Below, piece after piece: positions 7,907-15,433 of a DNA stretch of 34,949 nt. The translations under genes were made by a program, and so were the position numbers. The number at the start of each line of letters is the position of its first letter. Positions within the stretch are counted from its first letter, which is position 1. The notes under the pieces were generated by a model. The model saw only the letters and a program-made list of their open reading frames with translations, searched no databases and was not told the origin of the DNA. Source of the DNA: a virus; IMG/VR virus record IMGVR_UViG_3300044985_000073, positions 1 through 34,949 of that record; one strand, written 5' to 3'.

Positions 7907-8879
7907 AAAGAATACTAAAGCAGAGTTTATGTTAACCGACTTAAGCTTTGACCATGAAGATGCAGAGATCAGCTATACGCTAGGTTCTGGTGCAGCTTCT
8001 GGTAAGAACGATGCCTTTATCCTTAAGAGTGATGATACACCCCTAGGAGACAAAGCGCAAGCAGTTTTAGACGAGATTAAGAAATCACAATCCTACACAA
8101 ATGACTTAAGACGTAACCTTGAAACAGCCTTAGAGAAGAAACTCAAAGATGTAGCAGGTTGTTGTGTTTGGCCTTGGGTTAAGGATTTTAATGATACATC
8201 AGTAATATACGAGACTAACGATATAACATACCAACGCTCCTACACAGAAAATAATGGTGTAGTTACTTTAGGTGACGATCCAAAAGAAGTGGTAGTCAGT
8301 ACAGACTATATTGCTAAGAGTAAAGAATCAACAGAGACAGCAGACGTTGTTAATGTAGATAAGAAATCTACTGAGGTTGAGTCTCCAGTAGAGAATTTAG
8401 ATGAAATCGAAAAGGGGACTCTCCCCAATAAAATTAATGACGAGGATACTATGTCAGATATCACAGTAGAAGCTCTATTAAAAGCACAAGAAGAACAAGT
8501 GGCACTTAATAAAGCGTTAGAAGAAAAGTTAGAAGCCGTACTTAAATCCACAGAAGCAAGTGAAGCAGCCCTTAAAGAGCAAATCGCTAAAGCAGCTGAG
8601 AAAGAGAAAGTATTAGTTGTTAAAGCTATTACAGATGAAGTTACCTCTATTGCTGGTTTATCAACTGAAACACGTAAAGACGTAGTTAAAGCTATCGTTC
8701 CTTTACACGGACAAGATTCTTACAACACAATCATGAAAGCTTTTGAAGAGATCACTAAATCTCTGGAAGCAGTTGCTGTTGAAGAGGTTGGTGCAGAAGG
8801 TACTGACGAAGAAATTACTAAAGCAGTTGATGATAGTTTAATCGCATTAATCAATGCTGCAATTGACGAACAAGCTTAA
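7896..8879 (+). CDS. Capsid assembly protein with C-terminal scaffold domain
   Basis: A 327-aa protein starting at GTG 7896, with GAGG 8 nt upstream; an ATG at 7881 in frame lacks a ribosome binding site. Residues about 80-135 (WPWVKDFNDTSVIYE followed by QRSYTENNGVVTLGDDP) resemble the C-terminal part of long phage capsid proteases. From about residue 186 the protein is a Glu/Lys/Ala-rich coiled coil typical of scaffolds, ending in an acidic helical tail. Expected role: internal core for prohead assembly, degraded by the neighbouring protease. An internal start at 8451 may give the scaffold part alone. Confidence 0.75.
   Translation: MTAKKNTKAEFMLTDLSFDHEDAEISYTLGSGAASGKNDAFILKSDDTPLGDKAQAVLDEIKKSQSYTNDLRRNLETALEKKLKDVAGCCVWPWVKDFNDTSVIYETNDITYQRSYTENNGVVTLGDDPKEVVVSTDYIAKSKESTETADVVNVDKKSTEVESPVENLDEIEKGTLPNKINDEDTMSDITVEALLKAQEEQVALNKALEEKLEAVLKSTEASEAALKEQIAKAAEKEKVLVVKAITDEVTSIAGLSTETRKDVVKAIVPLHGQDSYNTIMKAFEEITKSLEAVAVEEVGAEGTDEEITKAVDDSLIALINAAIDEQA
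8451..8879 (+). CDS. Probable internal-start scaffold protein
   Basis: A 142-aa in-frame product inside the preceding gene. ATG 8451 has GAGG at 8442-8445, 5 nt upstream, and a small GGGGA/TCCCC hairpin (8414-8426) lies just before. The product begins MSDITVEALLKAQEEQ and consists of the coiled-coil scaffold region only. Nested in-frame scaffolds are known, e.g. lambda Nu3 inside C. Existence of this shorter protein is an inference from the start signals. Confidence 0.5.
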   Translation: MSDITVEALLKAQEEQVALNKALEEKLEAVLKSTEASEAALKEQIAKAAEKEKVLVVKAITDEVTSIAGLSTETRKDVVKAIVPLHGQDSYNTIMKAFEEITKSLEAVAVEEVGAEGTDEEITKAVDDSLIALINAAIDEQA

Positions 8880-8895
8880 GAGAGAGGAATAAGAA

Positions 8896-9318
8896 ATGCC
8901 AAAGATTCAAGACCAAGGTAAAGTAGCTGGTGACGTATTTTACTTCATCCCAGATGTGGCTTCAGGTATTAACTTTGAAGGTGATCAAGAAGTAGTTGTA
9001 GACCTAGTTGGTTTACCAGCAAGTACTTTCGTAGACGCAGGTTCTGTTATGTTTTATGACAGCTCAGCTACAGAGTGGGTTGTACCTACTGACGCATTAG
9101 CAGGTGCTGCTTATGTATGGGGTATCGTATACTCAGATGGTTTACCACTGTTAGTTCAAGGCGCAGGCGAGCCTAACCTAGAAGCAGTAGTGTTCCAACG
9201 TGGCGATGCTATTGTACGTGGTTCGGCACTATTATGGCCTGCCGTGGCTACATTATCAGCTCCTAACCGTGTGTTAGTAGAAGCTGAAATGAAGAAAACA
9301 ATTAAGTTACAGGGTTAA
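8896..9318 (+). CDS. Putative capsid decoration/head stabilisation protein
   Basis: A 140-aa beta-rich protein with no charged helices, lying directly between scaffold and major capsid genes, the usual place of capsid cement proteins (lambda D position). Gly/Val/Ala-rich strands, including AAYVWGIVYSDGLPLLVQG (about 70-88), suggest a small trimeric barrel-like fold. Good ribosome binding site (AGAGGAA) before the ATG. It is 12 nt upstream of the capsid gene. The function is based mainly on position. Confidence 0.7.
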   Translation: MPKIQDQGKVAGDVFYFIPDVASGINFEGDQEVVVDLVGLPASTFVDAGSVMFYDSSATEWVVPTDALAGAAYVWGIVYSDGLPLLVQGAGEPNLEAVVFQRGDAIVRGSALLWPAVATLSAPNRVLVEAEMKKTIKLQG

Positions 9319-9330
9319 GGGGAATAAATA

Positions 9331-10383
9331 ATGCCAGTCCGTCAACATAACGATCAATTTAAAGTAGCAGAGTATACGGGTGCAATCAACCGTATTGCAA
9401 ATAAACACAATATTATCTCAACGTCAGGTATGTTCACAGTTAATAAAACTAGCTTACCAACATTCACTTTTGACCTAGAGAAACAAACAACTACTATTAC
9501 AGGTACTACGTCTGAGGTTGGTCGTGATTTCGATCCAATGACTCGTAGAAGTGCTTCTGTACATGTAATCGTGCTAGACTCTTTCGAGAAACGCTCTACA
9601 ATCACATTAGATGACTTAGAAGGTTATGTAGAGATTGGTACAGAAGGTAAGCAAAAGTCACTAGCAAATGAATCAGCTAAACGCTTAACTGACTTATCAG
9701 CGGATATCAGCCAAACCCACGAATATTTGCAAATGACAGCTATGCAAGGTGTAACTAAATCTCCGTTAGGTGAAGTATTACATGACGCATACGCAGAGTT
9801 TGGTGAAACTCGTATCGAGATTGATTTCGATTTAGGTAATGCTGCTTCTGATATTGATGCACATATCAATGATCTAATCCAAGCAACAGCAGACAACCTA
9901 CAAATAGGTGCAGCCACTAGCTTACCTCATGTATTTGTTAGCCGTGAATTCTTCGACAAACTAGTTGGTCACGATAAAGTGCGTGACGCATGGCAGTCTT
10001 ACATGAACAACGGTGCTCAACGTTTACGTGACTCACTAGCGTTATTCTACGCAGGTGGTGCTAACTTAGTGTTTGAACATCGTGGTGTGGTATTCTTATC
10101 ATACAACCCTCCATTCGCTATCCAAGCTAAAGACGGTACAGTATCTACTGGTCGTGTACTAGCAGCTAACGATGGTATGTCTGTTCCAAATGCTAAAGGT
10201 GTATTACAAGCAGTATACGGTTCACATCGTAAACTTAGCTCTTACGCTACAGCTGGTGAGAAGATGTACGCAGAGCAGTATCGTGACCCTCGTGATGAGT
10301 ATGTAGAGTTAATCGCAAGCTCACGCTGCAAATACGTAAACTTGAATCCTAAATCCTGTTGTCGCGTGCATACAAGTACGTGA
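9331..10383 (+). CDS. Major capsid protein, lambda gpE family
   Basis: A 350-aa protein with the features of the phage capsid E family: TFTFDLEKQTTTITGTT near the N-terminus, RRSASVHVIVLDSFEKRSTI (about 72-91), a long helical spine with KRLTDLSADISQTHEYLQ, the GGANLVFEHRGVVFLSY strand region (about 243-260), and a C-terminus with YRDPRDEYVELIASSR followed by PKSCCRVHTST, typical of this family. It follows the decoration gene with AAGGGG as ribosome binding site and is followed by a strong terminator. GC-richer codon choices such as CGT and GGT are frequent, as expected for the most highly expressed gene. Confidence 0.92.
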   Translation: MPVRQHNDQFKVAEYTGAINRIANKHNIISTSGMFTVNKTSLPTFTFDLEKQTTTITGTTSEVGRDFDPMTRRSASVHVIVLDSFEKRSTITLDDLEGYVEIGTEGKQKSLANESAKRLTDLSADISQTHEYLQMTAMQGVTKSPLGEVLHDAYAEFGETRIEIDFDLGNAASDIDAHINDLIQATADNLQIGAATSLPHVFVSREFFDKLVGHDKVRDAWQSYMNNGAQRLRDSLALFYAGGANLVFEHRGVVFLSYNPPFAIQAKDGTVSTGRVLAANDGMSVPNAKGVLQAVYGSHRKLSSYATAGEKMYAEQYRDPRDEYVELIASSRCKYVNLNPKSCCRVHTST

Positions 10384-10434
10384 TTTGTAAAGAGTTTTTT
10401 ACTTAGTATAACTCTTTAAACACAACAAACATAT

Positions 10435-10470
10435 AAAAAACCTCCATCATTTATTTGGTGGGGGTTTTTT
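10435..10470 (+). terminator. Intrinsic terminator after the capsid gene
   Basis: The A-rich 5' arm with CCTCCATCA pairs with TGGTGGGGG followed by six T; the A/T flanks allow use in both directions. A second hairpin, AAAGAGTT/AACTCTTT (10389-10396, 10410-10417), lies just upstream. It separates the head operon from the next promoters. Confidence 0.85.
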
Positions 10471-10488
10471 ATTGCCAAAAATTTAGTG

Positions 10489-10542
10489 TTGACATAACAC
10501 CATTATTTGTGTATAGACACAAAAAGTGAATTATGGTATAAT
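10489..10542 (+). promoter_or_regulatory. Tandem overlapping promoters
   Basis: Two sigma70-like promoters overlap: TTGACA (10489-10494), 17 bp, TATAGA (10512-10517); and TAGACA (10514-10519), 17 bp, TATAAT (10537-10542). They lie immediately downstream of the capsid terminator and upstream of the gene at 10572. Confidence 0.75.
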
Positions 10543-10571
10543 CCTTGTATTAATAGCATAAAGGAAAATTT

Positions 10572-10916
10572 ATGGCTTTACCAAATAAAGTAGACTATGA
10601 AATCTACGCAGGAGATACATTTGAAGATGTAATCTCTTACACTGGCTCTAGAGATTTAACAGGAGCTACAGCCTTATCTCAAGTCAGATTGTACACCAAC
10701 GCCACTACCGTACTACTAGAGGTAACACCAACAGTAGATGAAATACAGAATGAAATAACACTAACCATGACTGCATCTGAGACAGGTAATTTAATCACAT
10801 ACTCTTCTTCATGTCAAGAGGTTGTGTACGATATACAGGTAACTTTCACAGGAAGTGAAGTTGAGACGATTCAAAGGGGTAGCTACAAAGTTACTACGGA
10901 TGTAACTAGAACTTAG
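10572..10916 (+). CDS. Small beta-rich virion-associated protein (BppU/IgG-like fold type)
   Basis: A 114-aa protein with the pattern IYAGDTFEDVISYTGSRDL, then TGATALSQVRLY, ITLTMTASETGNL, and a closing strand with QRGSYKVTTDVTRT. This succession (GDT, DLTGAT, ITLTL, G-V-TVT-DVTR) is common in small phage structural proteins resembling the N-terminal domain of BppU-like baseplate or head-fibre adaptors. It might link the fibre-like protein at 11857 to the capsid. Ribosome binding site AAAGGA. Function unproven. Confidence 0.6.
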   Translation: MALPNKVDYEIYAGDTFEDVISYTGSRDLTGATALSQVRLYTNATTVLLEVTPTVDEIQNEITLTMTASETGNLITYSSSCQEVVYDIQVTFTGSEVETIQRGSYKVTTDVTRT

Positions 10917-10994
10917 ACAAACTAAATCATAGGAGGCACTGGCAAAACTTGTTGTATTGTTAGGTCTTAGTATAAATAAAAAGGATAAATGATA

Positions 10995-11282
10995 ATGGCT
11001 ACTATACCAGATATCACAGTAGATAGTACAGAATACGTTTCTGTAAATACACTAACAGGGATTGCTGTAGGTACGGCAATGAGTATATTAAACAAGACAA
11101 CAAACTGGACTAGAGTACAAGAGATAGTCGCTAAGCCAGCAGACACAGATACCGCAGGAGTTCTTATTTCAAGTATGAGTGAAAGTTATGCTAGAGCTGA
11201 TGTAGCATTAGGAAGTTCAGAGATTTGGGTTCGTGTAGCGGAAGAAGGAAGGGTTGCTACTTTATCTGTACAGGAGATTTAG
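10995..11282 (+). CDS. Small hypothetical virion-type protein
   Basis: A 95-aa beta-rich protein, MATIPDITVDSTEY onwards, with a C-terminal VRVAEEGRVATLSVQEI. Such short all-beta proteins between capsid and connector genes are often head decoration proteins. Two in-frame ATGs exist (10989 and 10995); 10995 is preferred because AAAGGA is 9 nt upstream rather than 3. One nucleotide separates it from the next gene. No family recognised. Confidence 0.65.
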   Translation: MATIPDITVDSTEYVSVNTLTGIAVGTAMSILNKTTNWTRVQEIVAKPADTDTAGVLISSMSESYARADVALGSSEIWVRVAEEGRVATLSVQEI

Positions 11283-11283
11283 T

Positions 11284-11835
11284 ATGCCCGTAATCGTAGG
11301 TGATAGTCATGTTATCATTGAACAGAAGATAGAAGCCCTAAAACAAGCCATTGCAGATAATTACGTCATTGCAGGCAGAGGTGGGATAGGGGTAGACACT
11401 CCCGCAGCTATGGGGACTATCAACACCACACCCAAACTGGTAGACGGGTTTGATACAGAACTTATAACGGACACTAGAGGCATAACACAAACACCACTAT
11501 CTAACAACGGCATAATATTTGATGTACAAGGTGTTTGGCTCTGGAACATTAAGGTAGCTCTGACATTTGATGAGTTGAATGCTGGCAGACAGATTAACTT
11601 ACAAATATACAATGCAACACTAGCCGCCCCCTCCACCACAGATTTTGTATTTTTTGTTGGTAGGAATGTAGGTGGGGTTAATTTAGCAATAAATATACCT
11701 GTAGAGGTAGGTGTTGGTTTTGTAGGAGACCTATACCAACTAAGAATTCTATCCGATGCAGACACATTCACTAACACAACAGATATTGGTTCGACTTTCT
11801 CAGTGACTCATGTTAGTGAGGGTCAAGCTCTATGA
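11284..11835 (+). CDS. Hypothetical beta-rich structural protein
   Basis: A 183-aa protein starting at ATG 11284, 5 nt after AGGAGA; a longer frame from 11254 has no ribosome binding site. The first 45 residues form a helix followed by a Gly-rich turn. Residues about 75-183 are alternating beta strands (GVWLWNIKVALTFDEL, RQINLQIYNATL, SFSVTHVS near the end), resembling a jelly-roll receptor or decoration domain. The C-terminal part resembles in style the end of the protein at 11857. Possibly a head fibre component; function unknown. Confidence 0.6.
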   Translation: MPVIVGDSHVIIEQKIEALKQAIADNYVIAGRGGIGVDTPAAMGTINTTPKLVDGFDTELITDTRGITQTPLSNNGIIFDVQGVWLWNIKVALTFDELNAGRQINLQIYNATLAAPSTTDFVFFVGRNVGGVNLAINIPVEVGVGFVGDLYQLRILSDADTFTNTTDIGSTFSVTHVSEGQAL

Positions 11836-11856
11836 TAATATTAATAAGGACTAAAA

Positions 11857-13116
11857 ATGGGCATCCTAGTAGGAAATAACACAGGAGCGGGGGCAGGCGG
11901 AGGCAGTGTCCCACCATCCACACTAACAAAAAGGATTGCAGTAACACAAGCTAGTGATTTAGCGGGGACACTAGATAGTATGGCGCAGTACTTTATAGAT
12001 GGCATCATAGACATGGGTAATCAGTCTATAGAAGTACCTGCAGGAGGTTTAACACTAGCGGGGTACAGTTTTGACATATCCAAACTAACATCTTCGCAAA
12101 CAAACTATACAATGTTCACCTCTCCAGTCGGTGGTTGTGGGGATCTACTTGGAGCTTCTTTTGCGATTGAAGTTACAGGAACATCTTCGGCAGTTTATGC
12201 ACTTAATGATACCACAGGTAATAACTCTGTAGAGTTGACTATGGTAAACTTCAACAACTGCACCTCACTCGGCACATTAGATGGTTTTAGGCAGGGACTT
12301 GAAACACTTACGGGGCGGTTTGGGGGTACACCAACACTAACACTAGAGGGTGCTTGGTCTGGAGGTTATTTTATAGATACCTCAATAGTCAGGGCATTGT
12401 CTGCAGGTATGACAGAACCTTTGTATATGAAGGGATCTTCCTTTACTATGCAATCTAGATTTAGATCCAATCAAAATATAGACCTACCTGCAAATGCCAG
12501 CTTTTTTGATTTCTCTGCTGTAAACTTCCCCAACCCATCAACCGTACAAATAGAGTCAGCATTAATCACCCGCAACGGAGTGGATAACCCAGCAGACCCT
12601 AATGTAACACCTAACATCTCTCCAGCGGAGGTTCCTTGTAGTTGGAAGAATAATAAGGGTATGGGTAACACTTTTGTAGGGGGAAGCCAAAGACTGACCA
12701 CAGAGATTACAACAACCATAAACACTATTGGAGTGTTTGAAACTTTACTTGGCACAACTACACCAAATGACTTACAGCACTTTGATACACCTGCCAGTGG
12801 ACAACTCAGACATATTGGATCTGACCCAATTGATTTCACCTTCAATTTTTATGGTGCGGTTGATGGAGGACAGGGAGATGACCTGTCACTACAATTAGTG
12901 TTATGGGACGATTCAGCGTCAGGTTTTGTAGTAATTGGAGCGCAAACAAGACCAGTCAATGCCTTGTCTGGTGGGCGTGATGTAGCATTTTTTGGTGGGT
13001 CTATAAATCTGCAAATGGAAATTAACGATTATGTTTTCTTGGAGGTTGCTAACCTAACATCAACAACAAATGTGACTCTGGAGCTTGATGCAGCGTTTAG
13101 GGTAGCAGAGCGTTAA
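11857..13116 (+). CDS. Putative head fibre/decoration protein with beta-rich body and jelly-roll end
   Basis: A 419-aa protein. A Gly-rich N-terminus (GNNTGAGAGGGS) is followed by repetitive short strands (about 30-270) of the right-handed beta-helix type, with QYFIDGIIDMGNQSIEVPAG and LTLAGYSFDIS. The last 130 residues look like a TNF-like or jelly-roll trimer (HFDTPASGQLRHIGSDPIDF, FNFYGAV, LSLQLVLWDD, NVTLELDAAFRV). It lies between capsid and connector genes, so a capsid-attached fibre is more likely than a tail spike. No catalytic residues recognised. The ATG follows TAAGGA. Confidence 0.6.
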   Translation: MGILVGNNTGAGAGGGSVPPSTLTKRIAVTQASDLAGTLDSMAQYFIDGIIDMGNQSIEVPAGGLTLAGYSFDISKLTSSQTNYTMFTSPVGGCGDLLGASFAIEVTGTSSAVYALNDTTGNNSVELTMVNFNNCTSLGTLDGFRQGLETLTGRFGGTPTLTLEGAWSGGYFIDTSIVRALSAGMTEPLYMKGSSFTMQSRFRSNQNIDLPANASFFDFSAVNFPNPSTVQIESALITRNGVDNPADPNVTPNISPAEVPCSWKNNKGMGNTFVGGSQRLTTEITTTINTIGVFETLLGTTTPNDLQHFDTPASGQLRHIGSDPIDFTFNFYGAVDGGQGDDLSLQLVLWDDSASGFVVIGAQTRPVNALSGGRDVAFFGGSINLQMEINDYVFLEVANLTSTTNVTLELDAAFRVAER

Positions 13117-13130
13117 CTTACTTAGTATAA

Positions 13131-13159
13131 TTGACAAGGAAGTCAATCCACTATATAAT
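13131..13159 (+). promoter_or_regulatory. Consensus sigma70-type promoter for connector and tail genes
   Basis: TTGACA (13131-13136), 17-bp spacer, TATAAT (13154-13159), both perfect consensus, 32 nt before the TTG start at 13191. A TATAAT overlapping the start of the -35 (13126-13131) belongs to the repeated CTTAGTATAA motif. Confidence 0.88.
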
Positions 13160-13190
13160 TATACTATAGATATAAAACCAAGGATTTAAA

Positions 13191-13703
13191 TTGGCATACG
13201 ATAAAGAAAAGATGATAGCTGATGTCAGACTTATGCTTGCGGGTATATGTGAAGATCAGCTACCAAGTGAAGTAATTATCAGTGTTGCTGATTGTTACGA
13301 CAGTAATCCTCTATATACAGATGACTACAATATGGTTTGGTTTAAGACCACGATATACTGTATTGATTGGTTAATACGAAAAGCTATTCTAAGCGGTGGT
13401 GGTTCTTCCGAAGGTACGAAACGTACAGAGAAAGTAGGTAACACTACCCTCACTATTGAGAACAACAGCAGCACTGGTGAAACACCAATAGATAACTTAG
13501 AAAAACTTAAAGAGATGTTGTTGAAAGACCCCACTTGTTTTGGTATTCCAACATCAAGTGCTTTAAGCTTAATAACTATCGGTGGTGTAAGTGTAGCAGA
13601 ATATGAGGCACTTAAGAGTGACCCTGACGCTAAGGGTATGTGGGACGAGTTAGACCCACTACAAGCAGCACAGAGTACATACGCAGGATTACGTAGAATT
13701 TAG
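13191..13703 (+). CDS. Putative head-tail connector protein
   Basis: A 170-aa protein starting at TTG 13191 with AAGGA 6 nt upstream. The N-terminal half is helical (DKEKMIADVRLMLAG, then a WFKTTIYCIDWLIRKAILSGG helix), as in gp6/gp15-type adaptor proteins that bind the portal. The middle has a conserved-looking KRTEKVGNTTLTIENNS hairpin, and a GIPTSSALSLITIGG segment follows. It is first in the connector-tail operon. The exact type of connector cannot be fixed by eye. Confidence 0.65.
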   Translation: MAYDKEKMIADVRLMLAGICEDQLPSEVIISVADCYDSNPLYTDDYNMVWFKTTIYCIDWLIRKAILSGGGSSEGTKRTEKVGNTTLTIENNSSTGETPIDNLEKLKEMLLKDPTCFGIPTSSALSLITIGGVSVAEYEALKSDPDAKGMWDELDPLQAAQSTYAGLRRI

Positions 13704-13717
13704 AGGTACATGTAAAC

Positions 13718-13903
13718 ATGGTACAGAAATCACATATTAAGAAATACAAAGATGGTGTTTTAATTGACACTATCTACCCAGATTTGACTACCCCTAACGT
13801 ACAAGTAGAAGAGGTGGAAGAGATTGCAGTTAAAAGTAAGAGTAGACGCAAGCCGTCTAAAAAGAAAGCTAAACAAGCTAAAAAAGAAACTACAGAAGGT
13901 TGA
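13718..13903 (+). CDS. Small protein with Lys-rich tail
   Basis: A 61-aa protein. Residues 1-30 form a short strand-turn-strand (VQKSHIKKYKDGVLIDTIYP) and the last 20 are dominated by Lys/Arg (KSRRKPSKKKAKQAKK). The 3' 80 nt overlap the next gene in a +1 frame, where the second frame also gives Lys/Arg-rich sequence. Possibly a minor head protein with a nucleic-acid-binding tail; no family recognised. GAGGT lies 11 nt before the ATG. Confidence 0.55.
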   Translation: MVQKSHIKKYKDGVLIDTIYPDLTTPNVQVEEVEEIAVKSKSRRKPSKKKAKQAKKETTEG

Positions 13904-14303
13904 TAGGCAGGAGGTGTATATTGGTTACTATGATGACCAAGATATGCACTCAAAAGCTAAGATACGGCTAGTAGACTTAATGGCAATACATGAGTTCGGT
14001 TCCCCAGAGAACGGTATCATACCACGTCCAGTTTTACAAAACACACAAAGTTACGGTATGTTTACCCCAGAAGATAAGCTAGCTATTAAGAGGGCTTTCA
14101 CAGGTTATTTCGTTAAGAAGATTCAAATGCAAACCCCTCTAAATAAGATAGGGCAGTACTACGAAGATAAAGGTAAAAACATCTTCGGCAACCTCACTTA
14201 CTTAGCAGCCACACAAAATGGCAATGATCCTCTAATACAGACTTCTGAACTTAAAGATAACTTCTTATACAGAACCTCCATTACATATACAACACAAGGT
14301 TAA
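13824..14303 (+). CDS. HK97 gp10-like neck/tail completion protein
   Basis: A 159-aa protein. After a basic helix (residues 8-25), EVYIGYYDDQD, LVDLMAIHEFGSPENGIIPR, PVLQNT and a helix ending before a C-terminal LIQTSELKDNFLYRTS match the HK97 gp10 family (Mu gpG type), which joins head and tail. Start is uncertain: TTG 13824 with a GGAAGA site gives a complete first strand but overlaps the previous gene by 80 nt. A very strong AGGAGGTG (13909-13916) lies within the coding region and would fit a rare ATT start at 13920. Confidence 0.75.
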   Translation: MQLKVRVDASRLKRKLNKLKKKLQKVDRQEVYIGYYDDQDMHSKAKIRLVDLMAIHEFGSPENGIIPRPVLQNTQSYGMFTPEDKLAIKRAFTGYFVKKIQMQTPLNKIGQYYEDKGKNIFGNLTYLAATQNGNDPLIQTSELKDNFLYRTSITYTTQG

Positions 14304-14309
14304 TACGCT

Positions 14310-14738
14310 ATGGCAGTAGATATACAACCTTCGCTAGCAGGTAGTATCTTCGACACCTTATTCCAAGATGAGATAAGTATACGAAGACCTACTGCTGGGC
14401 AAGGTGAAGTTAGTGAATTTGGTGAATGGGTTACATCCACATCCATAAATACTATTACAATGAAAGGTAATGTACAACCGTATATTAACACGGACGTATC
14501 AAAAGGTCAAGCATCTATACCAACAAAAGATGGTTTTAATGATTCTCAAGCTAGAACAGTGTTTACTGACCAGCTAACAAGACCTGTTGACAGTTACTCT
14601 GACCAAGAACCAGATGAAACAACAATTGATGGAGAAGTTTATGTGTGTTGGAGAGTTATTAATAACCTTAACTCACCTCTGGAACACTTACGTCATTGTG
14701 AGTCAGTGTTCTTACGCAGAGCGTTCCTAGGAGGTTAG
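14310..14738 (+). CDS. Putative head-tail stopper (head closure) protein
   Basis: A 142-aa protein of beta-rich type: DEISIRRPTAGQGEVSEFGEW, then a GNVQPY strand, a variable loop, TVFTDQLTRPVD and GEVYVCWRVINNLNSPL near the end. This order (x-R-R-T.., G.W, VQP, IYT, Y.V..V..W...L.H) is that of phage head-closure proteins placed between gp10-like and tail terminator genes, as here. It is 6 nt after the gp10-like gene and 1 nt before the next one. Confidence 0.65.
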   Translation: MAVDIQPSLAGSIFDTLFQDEISIRRPTAGQGEVSEFGEWVTSTSINTITMKGNVQPYINTDVSKGQASIPTKDGFNDSQARTVFTDQLTRPVDSYSDQEPDETTIDGEVYVCWRVINNLNSPLEHLRHCESVFLRRAFLGG

Positions 14739-14739
14739 T

Positions 14740-15384
14740 TTGGCTATAAATGCTAGAGATATACAGAAAGAGCTAGTAAAGCTCACAGGCGACCTTGTAG
14801 GAAGTCTAATATACAACTACCCATCAGGGCAAGAGGCAGTGTTCCTTTCAGGAGCTTTTAATAGTAAAACACCACCTTCCCCTAAGTATCCATATATAGC
14901 TATAGACAGCGGAACTCCTGTCACCCCTTATCAACATAAGTTGAAAGAGGGTTGGATAGAAGACCCAGATGCGGACATCACACTAGGGTATTACGTACAA
15001 CAAACAAGAGTACTTCCATACACTATCACAGTGTACGGAGATGGCAATATAGACCTCATATCAATTTCAAATGAATTAGCCCTACGTCTTAAGCGTTCTA
15101 AGAACATTGAGTATATGAAAGAGTTCGAAGCTTTCTACTATCAAATTACCAACCCACTAAGAACTTCCATTCTAGTGAGTGACGAATATAAAGAAATAGT
15201 AACCTTCACAGTATCCTACACAGTAACAGACTTTGTAGTAGACATAGAAGGTGACGGTATCATATCTAAAGTTGAGGTAGATACTGAGGTTCATAAGGAT
15301 GAGGACGGTCGTGCAGGTCTATACGATGCACCTGATGACACCACACCATTACATATTCAAACAGGATTAATCGAGGCTCCATAG
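14740..15384 (+). CDS. Tail terminator/neck protein, LIC_12616-like
   Basis: A 214-aa protein from TTG 14740, 5 nt after AGGAGG. It contains PPSPKYPYIAIDSGTPVTPY (about 45-64), a strand pair around VLPYTITVYGDGNIDLISIS, and helices with a NELALRLKRS motif. This matches the phage neck terminator family that caps the tail tube and fixes tail length. It sits just upstream of the sheath, as in other myoviruses. The C-terminal 45 residues are acidic and probably flexible. Confidence 0.7.
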   Translation: MAINARDIQKELVKLTGDLVGSLIYNYPSGQEAVFLSGAFNSKTPPSPKYPYIAIDSGTPVTPYQHKLKEGWIEDPDADITLGYYVQQTRVLPYTITVYGDGNIDLISISNELALRLKRSKNIEYMKEFEAFYYQITNPLRTSILVSDEYKEIVTFTVSYTVTDFVVDIEGDGIISKVEVDTEVHKDEDGRAGLYDAPDDTTPLHIQTGLIEAP

Positions 15385-15433
15385 CTTCACTTAATATCAT
15401 ATATGATAATACAACAATAACGAGGAGCTAACG

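Noticed and set aside
10971-10978. TATAAATA, a T4-type late promoter sequence
   Set aside because: The motif does not recur before other late genes here, and consensus sigma70 promoters serve the late operons.
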